Below, piece after piece: positions 41,418 through 50,991 of a stretch of 64,000 bases of DNA. Every line of letters begins with the position of its first letter. Positions within the stretch are counted from its first letter, which is position 1. Under the pieces are notes generated by a model, which had not been told where the DNA came from, did not search any database, and saw only the letters and a list, made by a program, of their open reading frames with translations. Source of the stretch: Thermaurantimonas aggregans (GTDB lineage: Bacteria; Bacteroidota; Bacteroidia; Flavobacteriales; Schleiferiaceae); NCBI RefSeq assembly GCF_003851885.1, contig NZ_BHZE01000001.1, positions 124,001 through 188,000 on the forward strand, written 5' to 3'. The position numbers and the translations under genes were made by a program.

Positions 41418-42389
41418 TTAAAAACCCAAGGCCTGGCGCACTCGGTGCAATATCACACTGCCTACGGCACGAGCCTTTTCTGCCCCCACTCTTAGAAGAT
41501 TTTCTAATTCTGCTTTATCGTTCATGAGGCGTGTGTATTCTGATCGTGCTGAGGCATATTTCTCAAGAATCAGAGCCAAAAGTTCTTTTTTAGCATGTCC
41601 GTAGCCATAGCCACCCGCCTCGTATTTTTTGCGCATTTCAGCGATTTGATCAGGTGCAGCCAGTAGTTTGTACAGGGCGAAGACATTGCACGTGTCTGGA
41701 TTTTTGGGTTGCTCCAGAGGAGTGCTGTCTGTTACAATGCTCATTACTTGCTTTTTAAGCATGTTTTCGGGAGCGAAGATGTCGATGGTGTTTTTGTACG
41801 ACTTACTCATCTTGCGCCCATCGATTCCGGGTATGGTCATTACATCTTCGCGAATAAGGGCATCTGGAAGTTTTAAAATTTCCTGTCCCACAGCGTGATT
41901 TACGGCTGAGGCGATGTCGCGGGTGATTTCGAGGTGCTGCTTTTGGTCTTTGCCCACAGGCACGAAGTCGGCATCGTAGAGCAAGATATCAGCTGCCATC
42001 AGCACGGGGTAGTTGAATAGGCCGGCGTTCACATCGCTGAGCCGATCGCTTTTCTCTTTAAAGCTGTGTGCATTGGCCAGCATGGGGTAGGGTGTAAAAC
42101 AGCTGAGATACCAGGCCAGCTCGGTCACCTCTGGCAGATCACTCTGGCGGTAGAAGACATTTTTCTGTGCATCAAACCCGCAAGCTAGCCAGGCAGCTGC
42201 CACACTGCGGGTGTGCTTTCGGCGCAATTCGCCGTCCTTTATAGTTGTAAGAGAATGAAAATCAGCAATAAAAAAGAAACTTTCAGCATCGGGCTGTTTT
42301 GAGAATTCAATGGCAGGAGCAATGGCTCCCAATACATTGCCCAGATGGGGTTGTCCAGAACTTTGAACTCCTGTGAGATATCTCGGCAT
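41418..42389 (-). CDS. trpS: Tryptophanyl-tRNA synthetase
   Basis: The 323-residue class I synthetase charges tRNA-Trp. The HIGH-type motif appears as SGQPHLGN at 11-18 and the KMSKS at 193-197. The GKDQKQHLE segment (146-154) and length (about 325) are typical. The N-terminal TGVQSSGQPHLGN is characteristic of TrpRS. It is separated by 10 bp from the MsbA-like gene downstream. Confidence 0.97.
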   Translation of the reverse strand: MPRYLTGVQSSGQPHLGNVLGAIAPAIEFSKQPDAESFFFIADFHSLTTIKDGELRRKHTRSVAAAWLACGFDAQKNVFYRQSDLPEVTELAWYLSCFTPYPMLANAHSFKEKSDRLSDVNAGLFNYPVLMAADILLYDADFVPVGKDQKQHLEITRDIASAVNHAVGQEILKLPDALIREDVMTIPGIDGRKMSKSYKNTIDIFAPENMLKKQVMSIVTDSTPLEQPKNPDTCNVFALYKLLAAPDQIAEMRKKYEAGGYGYGHAKKELLALILEKYASARSEYTRLMNDKAELENLLRVGAEKARAVGSVILHRVRQALGF

Positions 42390-42641
42390 TCTTTATAAAA
42401 TAAATCTGAATTTAAAAGGCAAAGGTACATGGCCACACTTGAACTAATACGAACCGCGGCTATCTACGTCCGTTGGCATACCATCCTGAACGATGTCTTG
42501 ATCGTAGATAAATATTTACTCTTGTCCACTCTTTGGATATAGAGGAGCGTTTGCAATTAAAAACCAGTGATTTCTAGTACTCTTAGACGAATGTTAATCA
42601 TATTTTAAAACATTCACTCATCTTTGCACAAATCCAGATAC

Positions 42642-43862
42642 ATGTCGTCTAATTGGTTTCAGAAGCTCGGTCCGGGCCTTCTTTATGCTGGTGCAGCCGT
42701 AGGGGTTTCTCACCTTGTGCAAAGTACCCGAGCCGGCGCTGAGTATGGCCTTCTGCTCATACCGGTGGTGGTGCTTGCGAATGTGTTAAAGTGGCCGTTT
42801 TTTGTGGCAGGTCCTATTTACGCAGCACACACGGGTCAATCGCTGGTGCAGGGCTATTACCAATTGGGCAAAACGCCTTTTTACATCAATCTTTTAATCT
42901 GCATCGGCACAGTTCCGGGTATCCTTGGAGCTGTTACGCTGGTTACGGCCGGGATTTTTAACGTGTTGATGATGCCCACCCTGTCGGTCAAAGTGAGCTC
43001 AGCCGCCATCTTAGCCTTGTGTCTTGCGCTTTTGTTGCGCGGGCGGTATGCTTGGCTCGACCGCATTGTGAAGTGGATTGTCATATTGCTCAGTGCCTCT
43101 ACGCTTCTTGCTTTGGCCTTCGCCTGGAAGACGCCTTCGAAGCCTTATTGGCCTGAAGTAAATTGGCTTGATGGCGTCCATTTTACTTTTTTGATTGCAC
43201 TTATGGGATGGATGCCTTCACCCATTGACTTGAGCATCTGGCAGTCGCTGTGGTCTGTGGAAAAGTTCCGAATTCAGCCGCAGGCTCGAGAAGGGTATAT
43301 GTTTGATTTCAACACAGGCTTCTGGGGCACCACTCTTTTAGCTGTAGTCTTTTTGTTGCTTGGCTATTTTTCTCTTTATGGCCGGGTAGATGCCATGCCA
43401 GAGAATGCCACTGCTTTTGCAGGCATGTTTGTGCAGATGTATGAATCGTCTTTAGGGCCGGCTTTGGCATGGGTAGTGAAGGTGGCTGCCCTTGCCTGTA
43501 TGTTCAGCACGGTACTAACGGTGCTCGATGCCTATCCAAGAGTCATAGCAGAGAGCATCTCTACCTTGCGACCGCAGACCAATAAGTCGCGATGGCGGAC
43601 ATTGTTTCTTTGGGTTACAGCTTTGGGTGGACTTTCGGTAATTGTTTTTTTCCAGAGCAATATGAAAGCACTGGTCACTTTTGCTACTGTAGTGAGCTTT
43701 GTTACGGCACCTATACTGGCTGTGTTCAACGCTACTCTTTTGTACAGAATCGGTTTTTTTAATAAATCGATTTGGAATGTACGTGCCATGCTCACCCTTG
43801 CGGGTTTGCTGTATTTAATAGGATTTTCAGCCTTGTACCTATTCAGCTTGTTTAGGGGCTGA
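42642..43862 (+). CDS. Nramp-like divalent metal transporter (atypical metal motif)
   Basis: I start at the ATG 42642 (406 residues); the TTG at 42624 is part of a promoter-like CATCTTTG. About 11 hydrophobic helices are visible. The first (GPGLLYAGAAVGVSHLVQST) aligns with Nramp TM1, but the canonical D-P-G-N is replaced by G-V-S-H. The TM6 equivalent reads GWMPSPIDLSIW rather than M-P-H. Such divergent Nramp relatives are common in the phylum from memory and may differ in metal or substrate choice. It converges on the helicase gene with 24-bp overlap of stops. Confidence 0.8.
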   Translation: MSSNWFQKLGPGLLYAGAAVGVSHLVQSTRAGAEYGLLLIPVVVLANVLKWPFFVAGPIYAAHTGQSLVQGYYQLGKTPFYINLLICIGTVPGILGAVTLVTAGIFNVLMMPTLSVKVSSAAILALCLALLLRGRYAWLDRIVKWIVILLSASTLLALAFAWKTPSKPYWPEVNWLDGVHFTFLIALMGWMPSPIDLSIWQSLWSVEKFRIQPQAREGYMFDFNTGFWGTTLLAVVFLLLGYFSLYGRVDAMPENATAFAGMFVQMYESSLGPALAWVVKVAALACMFSTVLTVLDAYPRVIAESISTLRPQTNKSRWRTLFLWVTALGGLSVIVFFQSNMKALVTFATVVSFVTAPILAVFNATLLYRIGFFNKSIWNVRAMLTLAGLLYLIGFSALYLFSLFRG

Positions 43863-45107
43863 AGAACTTTTTCTTGGGGGTTTTCTGTTAGCTTTTACTT
43901 GAGGTTTAGGTGGTGTAGAAGGTTTTTTAAGGGGTCTCTTTTTCTGTTTTTTGCCAAAATTAGGATTCCATTCAAAAGATTCACCGAATTCGTTTCCGGC
44001 TGACACCTTTGGTACTTCTATGCCTAACTTTTTTTCGATGAAAGAAAATTTGGACATTTCCAAAGGCGATATAAGGGTGATGGCCAATCCGGTCTTGTTG
44101 TGTCGAGCGGTACGTCCGATCCGATGTACATAGTCGTCAGGCGACGGGGGTACATCGTAATTGACTACGGCGGCAAGGTCTGCTATGTCGATGCCACGTG
44201 CCAAAACATCGGTAGCCACCAGTGCTTTGTATTGCTTTGATTTGAAGGCCGTAAGCACGGCTTCGCGCTCTGCTTGCTCCAGCTCGGAAGAGATGTAGGC
44301 AGCGCGAATTCCTTTGTTGTTCAGTCGATTGACGAGCGATTGTAGCAATTTCTTCTTCCCGCAAAAGACGATGGCTTGCTCTTCGGGTTTCAACTTTTTG
44401 AGGAAGTGAGAGAGGTATTTGCTCTTGGTTTCCTCTTGTACAAGCACTACCTGCTGCTGAATACCAGTGGCTGGCTTTGCGACTGCAATAGACACCTCCA
44501 CGGGATTTCGGAGGATTTCGTTTGCCAACTTGCGTATGCGTGGCGACATGGTGGCGCTGAAAAGTAAATTCTGTCGCTCGGCAGGCAGTCGTTTGATGAT
44601 TTGCTTGATATCGTCGTAAAAACCCATGTCGAGCATCTTATCTGCCTCGTCGAGCACCAAATAGCGGAAGTACGACATATCGGCGTACGCATTTCGCATG
44701 TGTGCCAACAGTCGGCCCGGGGTAGCTACAATAAATTGTACTTTGGCTTCTAAAGCGCGCTTTTCGCGATCAAAGGCCCCTGAATCATTGCCGCCATAAA
44801 TGGTTTCAGCATGTAAGGGAGTGAAATATATGAGTCCGTGCAACTGATTGGCAGTCTGTATGCTCAGCTCCCACGTAGGGCTAAGAATGAGCACTCCTTC
44901 GTAGGCTCCTTTATCCAGCAAGCGCTGGCACAAGGGAAGACAGAATGCCAACGACTTGCCTGATCCGGTAGAAGCAAGGCCGAGCACATCTCGGCCTTCA
45001 AGTATGGGATGATAGGTTTTTTCCTGTATCTCAGTTAGGGTGCTGTAGCCCATGTAGCCGATCGCTTCCTGCAATTCGGGCTTCAGGTTGAGTTCTTCGA
45101 AGGTCAT
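43839..45107 (-). CDS. DEAD-box ATP-dependent RNA helicase
   Basis: The 422-residue protein has the Q-motif (TEIQEKTYHPIL, Q28), motif I ASTGSGKS (45-52), motif II DEAD (153-156), motif III SAT (184-186), motif V DVLARGIDI and motif VI HRIGRTAR (about 325-332). The basic, Pro/Lys-rich tail (PLKKPSTPPKPQVKAN) is typical of RhlE/CsdA-like members. It probably remodels rRNA or mRNA. Its start lies 4 bp inside the upstream fRMsr gene, and its end overlaps the Nramp-like stop by 24 bp. Confidence 0.93.
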   Translation of the reverse strand: MTFEELNLKPELQEAIGYMGYSTLTEIQEKTYHPILEGRDVLGLASTGSGKSLAFCLPLCQRLLDKGAYEGVLILSPTWELSIQTANQLHGLIYFTPLHAETIYGGNDSGAFDREKRALEAKVQFIVATPGRLLAHMRNAYADMSYFRYLVLDEADKMLDMGFYDDIKQIIKRLPAERQNLLFSATMSPRIRKLANEILRNPVEVSIAVAKPATGIQQQVVLVQEETKSKYLSHFLKKLKPEEQAIVFCGKKKLLQSLVNRLNNKGIRAAYISSELEQAEREAVLTAFKSKQYKALVATDVLARGIDIADLAAVVNYDVPPSPDDYVHRIGRTARHNKTGLAITLISPLEMSKFSFIEKKLGIEVPKVSAGNEFGESFEWNPNFGKKQKKRPLKKPSTPPKPQVKANRKPPRKSSSAPKQAE

Positions 45108-45583
45108 ACGCTTTGCGAAGTGTACACCTTTTGGCTAATAAGCTGACAAATTTCTTCGAGAAATGCGGATGTTTCGTCATCGAAGCGGTTTAGTACATGC
45201 GAGTCGATGTCGAGCTGGCCGATCAGTTTACCGGCACCATCGTTTAGGGGAATCACTATCTCACTCTTCGTAGCCAAGCTGCATGCCAGATAGTTATCTG
45301 ACTGCGACACATCAGCCACATTCAGCGTAGTACCACTCACGGCTACTTGACCGCAAATGCCTCTACCATAGGGAATCACTGTGTGATCGGTTGGCTCACC
45401 CACAAAAGGCCCCAACTCCAGTACTTGTTTTTCGTCGTTCATAAAGTAAAACCCCACCCAGTCCATGTGCGGCAGACTGGAGTTGATGACCTTACAGACC
45501 TCTAAAAGACGCTCTTCTGCCGTATTTTCTGAATCGAGTAGGGCTGAAATGCGGTTTTTAATCTGTTCGAAAGTTTCTTTCAT
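45104..45583 (-). CDS. GAF-domain free methionine-(R)-sulfoxide reductase-like protein
   Basis: The 159-residue GAF protein has the fRMsr pattern: WVGFYFMND, LGPFVGEPTDH, PYGRGICG (C77) and NYLACS...TKSEIVIPL (C101). The 24-residue spacing C77 to C101 equals the E. coli pair C94/C118, but the third Cys (E. coli C84) is replaced by His67. Activity is therefore likely but not certain. It reduces free Met-R-O in the family. It overlaps the helicase gene by 4 bp. Confidence 0.85.
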   Translation of the reverse strand: MKETFEQIKNRISALLDSENTAEERLLEVCKVINSSLPHMDWVGFYFMNDEKQVLELGPFVGEPTDHTVIPYGRGICGQVAVSGTTLNVADVSQSDNYLACSLATKSEIVIPLNDGAGKLIGQLDIDSHVLNRFDDETSAFLEEICQLISQKVYTSQSV

Positions 45584-45592
45584 CTCACTGAC

Positions 45593-46099
45593 CTATTGTG
45601 CTGGAATGGCTGCTAGTGCTGCGTCGTAATTGGGCTCTTGAGCGATCTCGGGCACTTGTTCGGTGTAAATAACGGTGCCGCTCGGATCAGCAACAATTAC
45701 GGCTCTGCTTAGTAATCCGGCCAACGGGCCATCTACCATTGTAACGCCGTAGTTGATGCCAAAATCTGGATTGCGGAAGTCGCTGGCACTTACGACATTT
45801 TCAATGCCTTCAGAGCCACAAAAGCGCTTGTGTGCAAAGGGTAAGTCCTTCGAGATACAGAGCACGCGCACATTGTTGCGCGAAGCAGCTCTTTCGTTGA
45901 ACTGACGTACACTGGCTGCGCAAATACCTGTATCTACCGACGGAAAAATGTTCAACACCAAATATTTACCTTCAAAGTCGGTGTTTTTTACTTCTTTAAG
46001 CGAAGTATCGATGAGTGTAAAATTCGGCAGCTTGCTGCCTACAGCGGGCAGATTGCCCACGGTGTGAACAGGATTGCCTTTAAATGTGATGGTTGCCAT
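45593..46099 (-). CDS. tpx: Thiol peroxidase
   Basis: The 168-residue peroxiredoxin of the Tpx type reduces alkyl hydroperoxides and H2O2 with thioredoxin. Peroxidatic C60 (SVDTGICAASVRQF) and resolving C94 (KRFCGSEG) sit 34 residues apart as in E. coli (61/95). The N-terminal FKGNPVHTVGNLPAVG and length match. It is followed by the fRMsr gene 9 bp downstream, an antioxidant pair. Confidence 0.96.
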   Translation of the reverse strand: MATITFKGNPVHTVGNLPAVGSKLPNFTLIDTSLKEVKNTDFEGKYLVLNIFPSVDTGICAASVRQFNERAASRNNVRVLCISKDLPFAHKRFCGSEGIENVVSASDFRNPDFGINYGVTMVDGPLAGLLSRAVIVADPSGTVIYTEQVPEIAQEPNYDAALAAIPAQ

Positions 46100-46102
46100 G
46101 TC

Positions 46103-48799
46103 TTATTGTTTGATTTTGAGTTGATTTAGTTGTTCTAATCGCTTGGTCAGGGCCTCGATTTTGGCCTCTGCGTCTTGTTTTTTCTTGAGTTCGTTTTGTT
46201 TTACTTGTTCAGGTGCATTTTGCATAAAGCGCTCGTTGCCGAGCTTTTTCATCACCGACTCCAAAAATCCTTTAGCATAGTTGAGGTCGGCTTGTACTTT
46301 GGCTAATTCGGCATCTACATCCAACGCGTCTTCATTGATGGGATAAATGAACTCAATGCCCCCAGCCAAAAATGTTTTCACGTTGCTAAGTACATCGCTG
46401 AGCACCTCAATGTTCGCAAGTCCGCCGAGTTTAAGGATCATTGTGATGTATGGGTGAGCGAGTACTTCAGCGTTTTCTGCTTTCACAAACAGGGTGATGC
46501 GCTCTTTAGGTGTAATTTGGTTTTGGGCTCTGAAGTTTCGGATGGCTGTCACAATTTCACTGCTCTTTTCAAAAGCGCGAACAGCTTCCGCATCTACCTT
46601 TCCTGCCTTTGGCCAGGGAGCATTCATAATCAGTCCTGTGCCGCTGGATAGATGGCTGTACAACTCCTCTGTGATAAAGGGCATAAAAGGATGCAACAGC
46701 TTCATCAAGTCAATGAAATAGCTTTTTGAAGATTCAAGTGCTTCTTGTGAAATGCGCTCGCCATAGGCCGGCTTTATCCATTCGAGATACCACGAGCAGT
46801 ATTTGTCCCAAATCAAATCATACACCGCCATGAGCGCTTCAGAGATGCGGTACTTTGCGAAGAGGTCGTCGATCTCCTGTACAGCAGCAGCCAATTGTTG
46901 GCCAAACCAGGATACAGCAGCAGCTTCCGTTGCATTCATTGGCCGCTCTTCTGCCGTCCAGCTCTGAATCAGGCGAAAGGCGTTCCAGATCTTGTTGGCA
47001 AAGTTTCGCCCTTGTTCACACAATTTCTCGTCGAAGAGCAGGTCATTTCCTGCCGGCGAACTGAAGAGCATGCCCACGCGCACGGCATCGGTGCCATAGG
47101 TAGCCATCAGCTGTTCGGGGTCTGGACTGTTGCCCAGCGACTTCGACATTTTGCGGCCCAACTTGTCGCGCACGATACCGGTGAGATACACGTGCTTAAA
47201 GGGAATTTTATCCGCGTACTCCATTCCGGCTATAATCATCCTTGCCACCCAGAAGAAGAGAATCTCCGGTGCTGTTACCAGTACTTCGGTGGGGTAGTAG
47301 TAGGCAAGCTCGGCATTTTTAGTAAAGTCGATTTTGCCGCGCACGCGGTCAAAGCATTGGTCGTTAAAACCCCCAAAAACTTGAAGTGGCCACAGCCACG
47401 ACGAAGCCCAGGTGTCGAGTACATCTGGGTCTTGACGCAGGTCTTGGGCTTTGAGTCCGGCATTGCCCGACTTTTGGCGCGCGAGTTCTACAGCTTCTTC
47501 CAGTGTTTCGGCTACTACGTAGTCTTCGGGTCCGTCGCCATAGTAAAAGGCCGGAATGCGATGGCCCCACCACAGCTGGCGTGAGATGCACCAGTCTTTC
47601 ACATTCTCCATCCAGTGGCGGTAAGTATTGATGAACTTGGCCGGATGCAACTGTATATCGCCCTTTTCCACCACTTCTAGGGCTTTGGCCGAAATCTCCT
47701 TCATCCGGATAAACCATTGCAGCGACAGCCTTGGCTCCACGACCGAATTCGTGCGCTCTGATCGGCCTACGCGTGTGATGGTATCTTCTGTCTTTACAAG
47801 CACTTCTGCTTCTTCCAGCTTCTGGCGCATTAGCTTACGCACTTTAAAGCGGTCTAATCCCACAAACTCCGGCACACCGCACAGTTCGTTGAGCGTGCCG
47901 TCGTCGTTGAGGGTATCGATCACGGGTAGATTGTGTCGCAACCCGATTTCGTAATCGTTGGGGTCGTGAGCAGGGGTTACCTTCAGACAGCCCGTTCCAA
48001 ACTCCTTGTCCACATACTCATCGGCTATGATGGGCACTTCGCGCCCGATGATGGGCACAATGGCCGTTTTGCCAATCAGATGGGCATAGCGCTCGTCCGT
48101 CGGATTTACTGCCACCGCCACATCGCCCATGATGGTTTCAGGCCGTACCGTGGCCACCGTCAGGTAGTCGTCAGAGCCTTTTATGTAGTATTTTACGTAG
48201 TAAAACGTTACCTTTTCCCCTTCGTCGTTGTAGATTACCTCCTCATTGCTCAGGGCAGTGCGCGCCTCGCAGTCCCAGTTGATCATCCGAAGGCCGCGAT
48301 AGATGTAGCCTTTTTTGTATAAGTCCACAAACACCCTGATTACCGCACGGTAATAGTCTTCGTCCATCGTAAAGGTGGTGCGCTTCCAATCGCACGAAGC
48401 CCCTAGCCTGCGCAATTGGTGCAAAATGATGCCTCCGTACTTCTCCTTCCACTCGAAGGCATACTTCAGAAACTCTTCCCGCGTCAGTTGATGTTTTGAA
48501 ATGCCCTTTTCCCGCAGCATGGCCACCACTTTTGCCTCGGTGGCGATGGAGGCATGGTCAGTACCCGGCACCCAGCACGCGTTGTAGCCCAGCATGCGCG
48601 CCCGGCGTATGAGCACATCCTGGATCGTATTGTTCAGCATATGCCCCATGTGTAGCACGCCCGTAACGTTGGGCGGTGGTATCACGATCGTGTAAGGCGG
48701 TCGTTGATCAGGTACAGATGCAAAGCACTCGTGCTGAGTCCAGTACTCCAGCCACTTCTTCTCAATGTCTGCAGGGGTGTATTTGGCAGAAATCTCCAT
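46103..48799 (-). CDS. valS: Valyl-tRNA synthetase
   Basis: The 898-residue class I synthetase has the HIGH motif PPPNVTGVLHMGHML (41-55) and the KMSKS loop RKMSKSLGNS (about 540). An editing domain sits between them (TDHAS, DEAR-type NPTDERYAHL). The C-terminal coiled coil (about 835-898, LAKVQADLNYAKGFLESVMK) is the ValRS tail that contacts tRNA. Length fits bacterial ValRS of 870-950. tpx starts 3 bp downstream. Confidence 0.98.
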   Translation of the reverse strand: MEISAKYTPADIEKKWLEYWTQHECFASVPDQRPPYTIVIPPPNVTGVLHMGHMLNNTIQDVLIRRARMLGYNACWVPGTDHASIATEAKVVAMLREKGISKHQLTREEFLKYAFEWKEKYGGIILHQLRRLGASCDWKRTTFTMDEDYYRAVIRVFVDLYKKGYIYRGLRMINWDCEARTALSNEEVIYNDEGEKVTFYYVKYYIKGSDDYLTVATVRPETIMGDVAVAVNPTDERYAHLIGKTAIVPIIGREVPIIADEYVDKEFGTGCLKVTPAHDPNDYEIGLRHNLPVIDTLNDDGTLNELCGVPEFVGLDRFKVRKLMRQKLEEAEVLVKTEDTITRVGRSERTNSVVEPRLSLQWFIRMKEISAKALEVVEKGDIQLHPAKFINTYRHWMENVKDWCISRQLWWGHRIPAFYYGDGPEDYVVAETLEEAVELARQKSGNAGLKAQDLRQDPDVLDTWASSWLWPLQVFGGFNDQCFDRVRGKIDFTKNAELAYYYPTEVLVTAPEILFFWVARMIIAGMEYADKIPFKHVYLTGIVRDKLGRKMSKSLGNSPDPEQLMATYGTDAVRVGMLFSSPAGNDLLFDEKLCEQGRNFANKIWNAFRLIQSWTAEERPMNATEAAAVSWFGQQLAAAVQEIDDLFAKYRISEALMAVYDLIWDKYCSWYLEWIKPAYGERISQEALESSKSYFIDLMKLLHPFMPFITEELYSHLSSGTGLIMNAPWPKAGKVDAEAVRAFEKSSEIVTAIRNFRAQNQITPKERITLFVKAENAEVLAHPYITMILKLGGLANIEVLSDVLSNVKTFLAGGIEFIYPINEDALDVDAELAKVQADLNYAKGFLESVMKKLGNERFMQNAPEQVKQNELKKKQDAEAKIEALTKRLEQLNQLKIKQ

Positions 48800-49124
48800 C
48801 TAATTTAGTCTAAGCAAGTCAAGGCCGCAAAGTTATTTGCCACAGCCGCATGGCGACCTTTCGGATTCACTTAGCTTGCTTTATTAAGGAAGCACCAACA
48901 TTCGGAAGATTTTTTTCTTTTTTATTATTTGGGCGCCTCCCCCGGCTTGTGCTTTCAGCACTTCGCCGGGGGCCGGGCTGTCCGGGGGTTCCGTACCTGC
49001 CTGCGGCAGGCACCGCACCTGTCGGTGCGCCCCTACCATCCCTGGCGCGGGTGAATGCTGCTCTCAGCGTTTGGTTGAAGCCTTTTCTCATGAGCTGAGG
49101 CAGTTAATGTTTTTAACGAATTTC
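48800..49124. other. Intergenic region with a GC-rich structured element
   Basis: About 48931-49045 is markedly G/C-rich against A/T-rich flanks and folds as nested perfect hairpins: CCCCCGGC/GCCGGGGG (48939-48946 with 48965-48972) enclosing GTGC/GCAC, then TGCCTGC-G-GCAGGCA (48998-49012), then CGCACC/GGTGCG (49014-49029). An A/T tract borders GGGCGCC at 48931. It contains no credible coding frame. A similar element is at 59.34-59.57 kb. Confidence 0.6.
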
Positions 49125-50990
49125 TCAATTAAAAAATCGCCAGAGCAGGCCCACGCGTAGCACCGGATCGGCCATAGGATAGTTTTTTGCGCCAAAGTAA
49201 TTGTAAGGCGTCAGCCAGCCTGCTGTGGCATTCTCGTAGCGCAGAGTTATTACTGCGCTTTTGATCTGAAAATGTATAAATGCATCTACCAGAAGGGTAT
49301 TTCCAATCTCCTTTTGCTCAGCCAGATAAAAGCTGCCAAGTACGGGTGAATACCCCATTGCATCAAATTGACTGAACCATGCTGCACCTGCGCCGACAAT
49401 TACTCCGAGATTTCGCTGAAAGAGATAAAATCGACTATAGACCTCGGCATCAGCCATCCACTCCGGCAAGCGAATCAGCTCCCGCCGACTCACTTGTTGC
49501 ATGGCTGCAGTATGGCGATAAGTCAGCCATTTGGCTAAAGGCTGTTCAAAGGTCCACTTCGCTTGCAATATGCTTACCTGACCGTCATGCTGAAAGGGCT
49601 TTAACGTCGAATCTAAAAAGATAAGCCCTTCGTTCAGCCAGCTGCGCAAAGTCAAAGTACCCATGTAGGGCAAGTCAATTTCTCCGCCTGCTTCGCGGTA
49701 TCGAATGTATTTAAAGGATGTATTCCAGCCAGTTAAATTTGATAAATGGAGTCTGTAAAACGCGTGTGGGGCCTCCATCGAATTTTGAATCCAGGCAGAA
49801 AGTCGAAGGTTATTGTTTAAAACATACTGAAATCTGCCATAGAGCGCACTTGCTCCTGTAGCTTCGCCTGCCGGAAGATAGCTTATGCCGGCTTGTACGT
49901 GCATCCTTTTGCGCCTCCATTCAAATTCGCCAAAAGTTCGCCATTGCGGAAAATAATGCTTGTGATACCTGCTGCTGTGCAGACTGTGCTGAAACCCTAC
50001 ACCTCCTCTGAGTTCTACTTGTTCACCTAAGCCTACGGATGCAAAAGCCTCATTTCGAAGGTATTCAAACGTGGTGCTGTCTTGTGTTTGTTCCGTAGAA
50101 TAGTTGAATTGCTTGAAGTACATGGTGTCTTCGTCACGGTGATTTTTGAAGTATTCGTACCGCTCGCGCTCGTATCTGAAGCGATGACCGATGCCTATCG
50201 AAAAGAGCTTTTTATCCTTCTCTTCTCCATCTGTACTCTTTATCTGCAGAAGGTCGTATGTGTGTTGAAAATAAGCCGTTTGCACGGCTGAGGTGCTTTT
50301 GCCGTCTCTAAATTTTACTGGCACCAATGGTCTGTCGCGACGTGTATTTTTCGTAAATACGGTATCAAAACGCAACCCGCCATTTTCATTGGAAAGTTGC
50401 CGCTGCCAAGTGTAATACCCCTGAAACGTATAACGTCCATTGGTAGAGAGGTAATCGGTCGAAAGGGTAAAGTTTGAACGCTCGGTGTTCATGTGGGGGT
50501 AAAAGCCTTCGGAATTCAGCCTTTGCCAATGAAGGTGATAGTTCCAACGCCGATGAATGTTTTGTGTGTGAAAAATCCGAAACAATTGTCCGCGATTGTA
50601 GCCCTGGGTGTAGCGCGCCTCGGTAAGGGGCGCATTTGCTTTGTAAAAACGCACTTGCTCGTGCCGGTAGCGTTGGTGGTAGAAGGGCGCATTTCCCCAT
50701 TCCAAGTAATTGTGATACACGGGATTGTACAGCAAGTCGTAAATAGGTGCTCCCAGATTCCCAAGTTCTAACCGCAAGCGTGTACGACTTTCGTCGAAGC
50801 TGTAGCCACCGTACAGTTCCGGGGTAAATGCTGTATCAACCGCTTTATACCCATTTGCAAGGGTTTTATACTGAAAAGAAACTGGCAAGGTGGAAGGACT
50901 ACCTGCAAACTGGGCTGTGGTGTTACTACTCGCTATGGCAAAAAGGAACAGAGCTATGCCCGAAAGAGCATTTTCAAGCCAATTTCTCAA
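49125..50990 (-). CDS. Putative outer-membrane porin, large barrel
   Basis: The 621-residue product has a signal peptide (LFLFAIASSNTTAQ) and many alternating Tyr/Arg/aromatic strands (NRGQLFRIFHTQNIHRRWNY, then WNYHLHWQRLNSEGFYPHM). It ends in VLRVGLLWRFFN, a barrel-type last strand. I recognise the large putative porin type of Bacteroidota (PF14121, from memory). The function is unknown. It lies 1 bp downstream of the glycosyltransferase gene and closes the ftsK-to-porin cluster. Confidence 0.72.
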   Translation of the reverse strand: MRNWLENALSGIALFLFAIASSNTTAQFAGSPSTLPVSFQYKTLANGYKAVDTAFTPELYGGYSFDESRTRLRLELGNLGAPIYDLLYNPVYHNYLEWGNAPFYHQRYRHEQVRFYKANAPLTEARYTQGYNRGQLFRIFHTQNIHRRWNYHLHWQRLNSEGFYPHMNTERSNFTLSTDYLSTNGRYTFQGYYTWQRQLSNENGGLRFDTVFTKNTRRDRPLVPVKFRDGKSTSAVQTAYFQHTYDLLQIKSTDGEEKDKKLFSIGIGHRFRYERERYEYFKNHRDEDTMYFKQFNYSTEQTQDSTTFEYLRNEAFASVGLGEQVELRGGVGFQHSLHSSRYHKHYFPQWRTFGEFEWRRKRMHVQAGISYLPAGEATGASALYGRFQYVLNNNLRLSAWIQNSMEAPHAFYRLHLSNLTGWNTSFKYIRYREAGGEIDLPYMGTLTLRSWLNEGLIFLDSTLKPFQHDGQVSILQAKWTFEQPLAKWLTYRHTAAMQQVSRRELIRLPEWMADAEVYSRFYLFQRNLGVIVGAGAAWFSQFDAMGYSPVLGSFYLAEQKEIGNTLLVDAFIHFQIKSAVITLRYENATAGWLTPYNYFGAKNYPMADPVLRVGLLWRFFN

Positions 50991-50991
50991 A

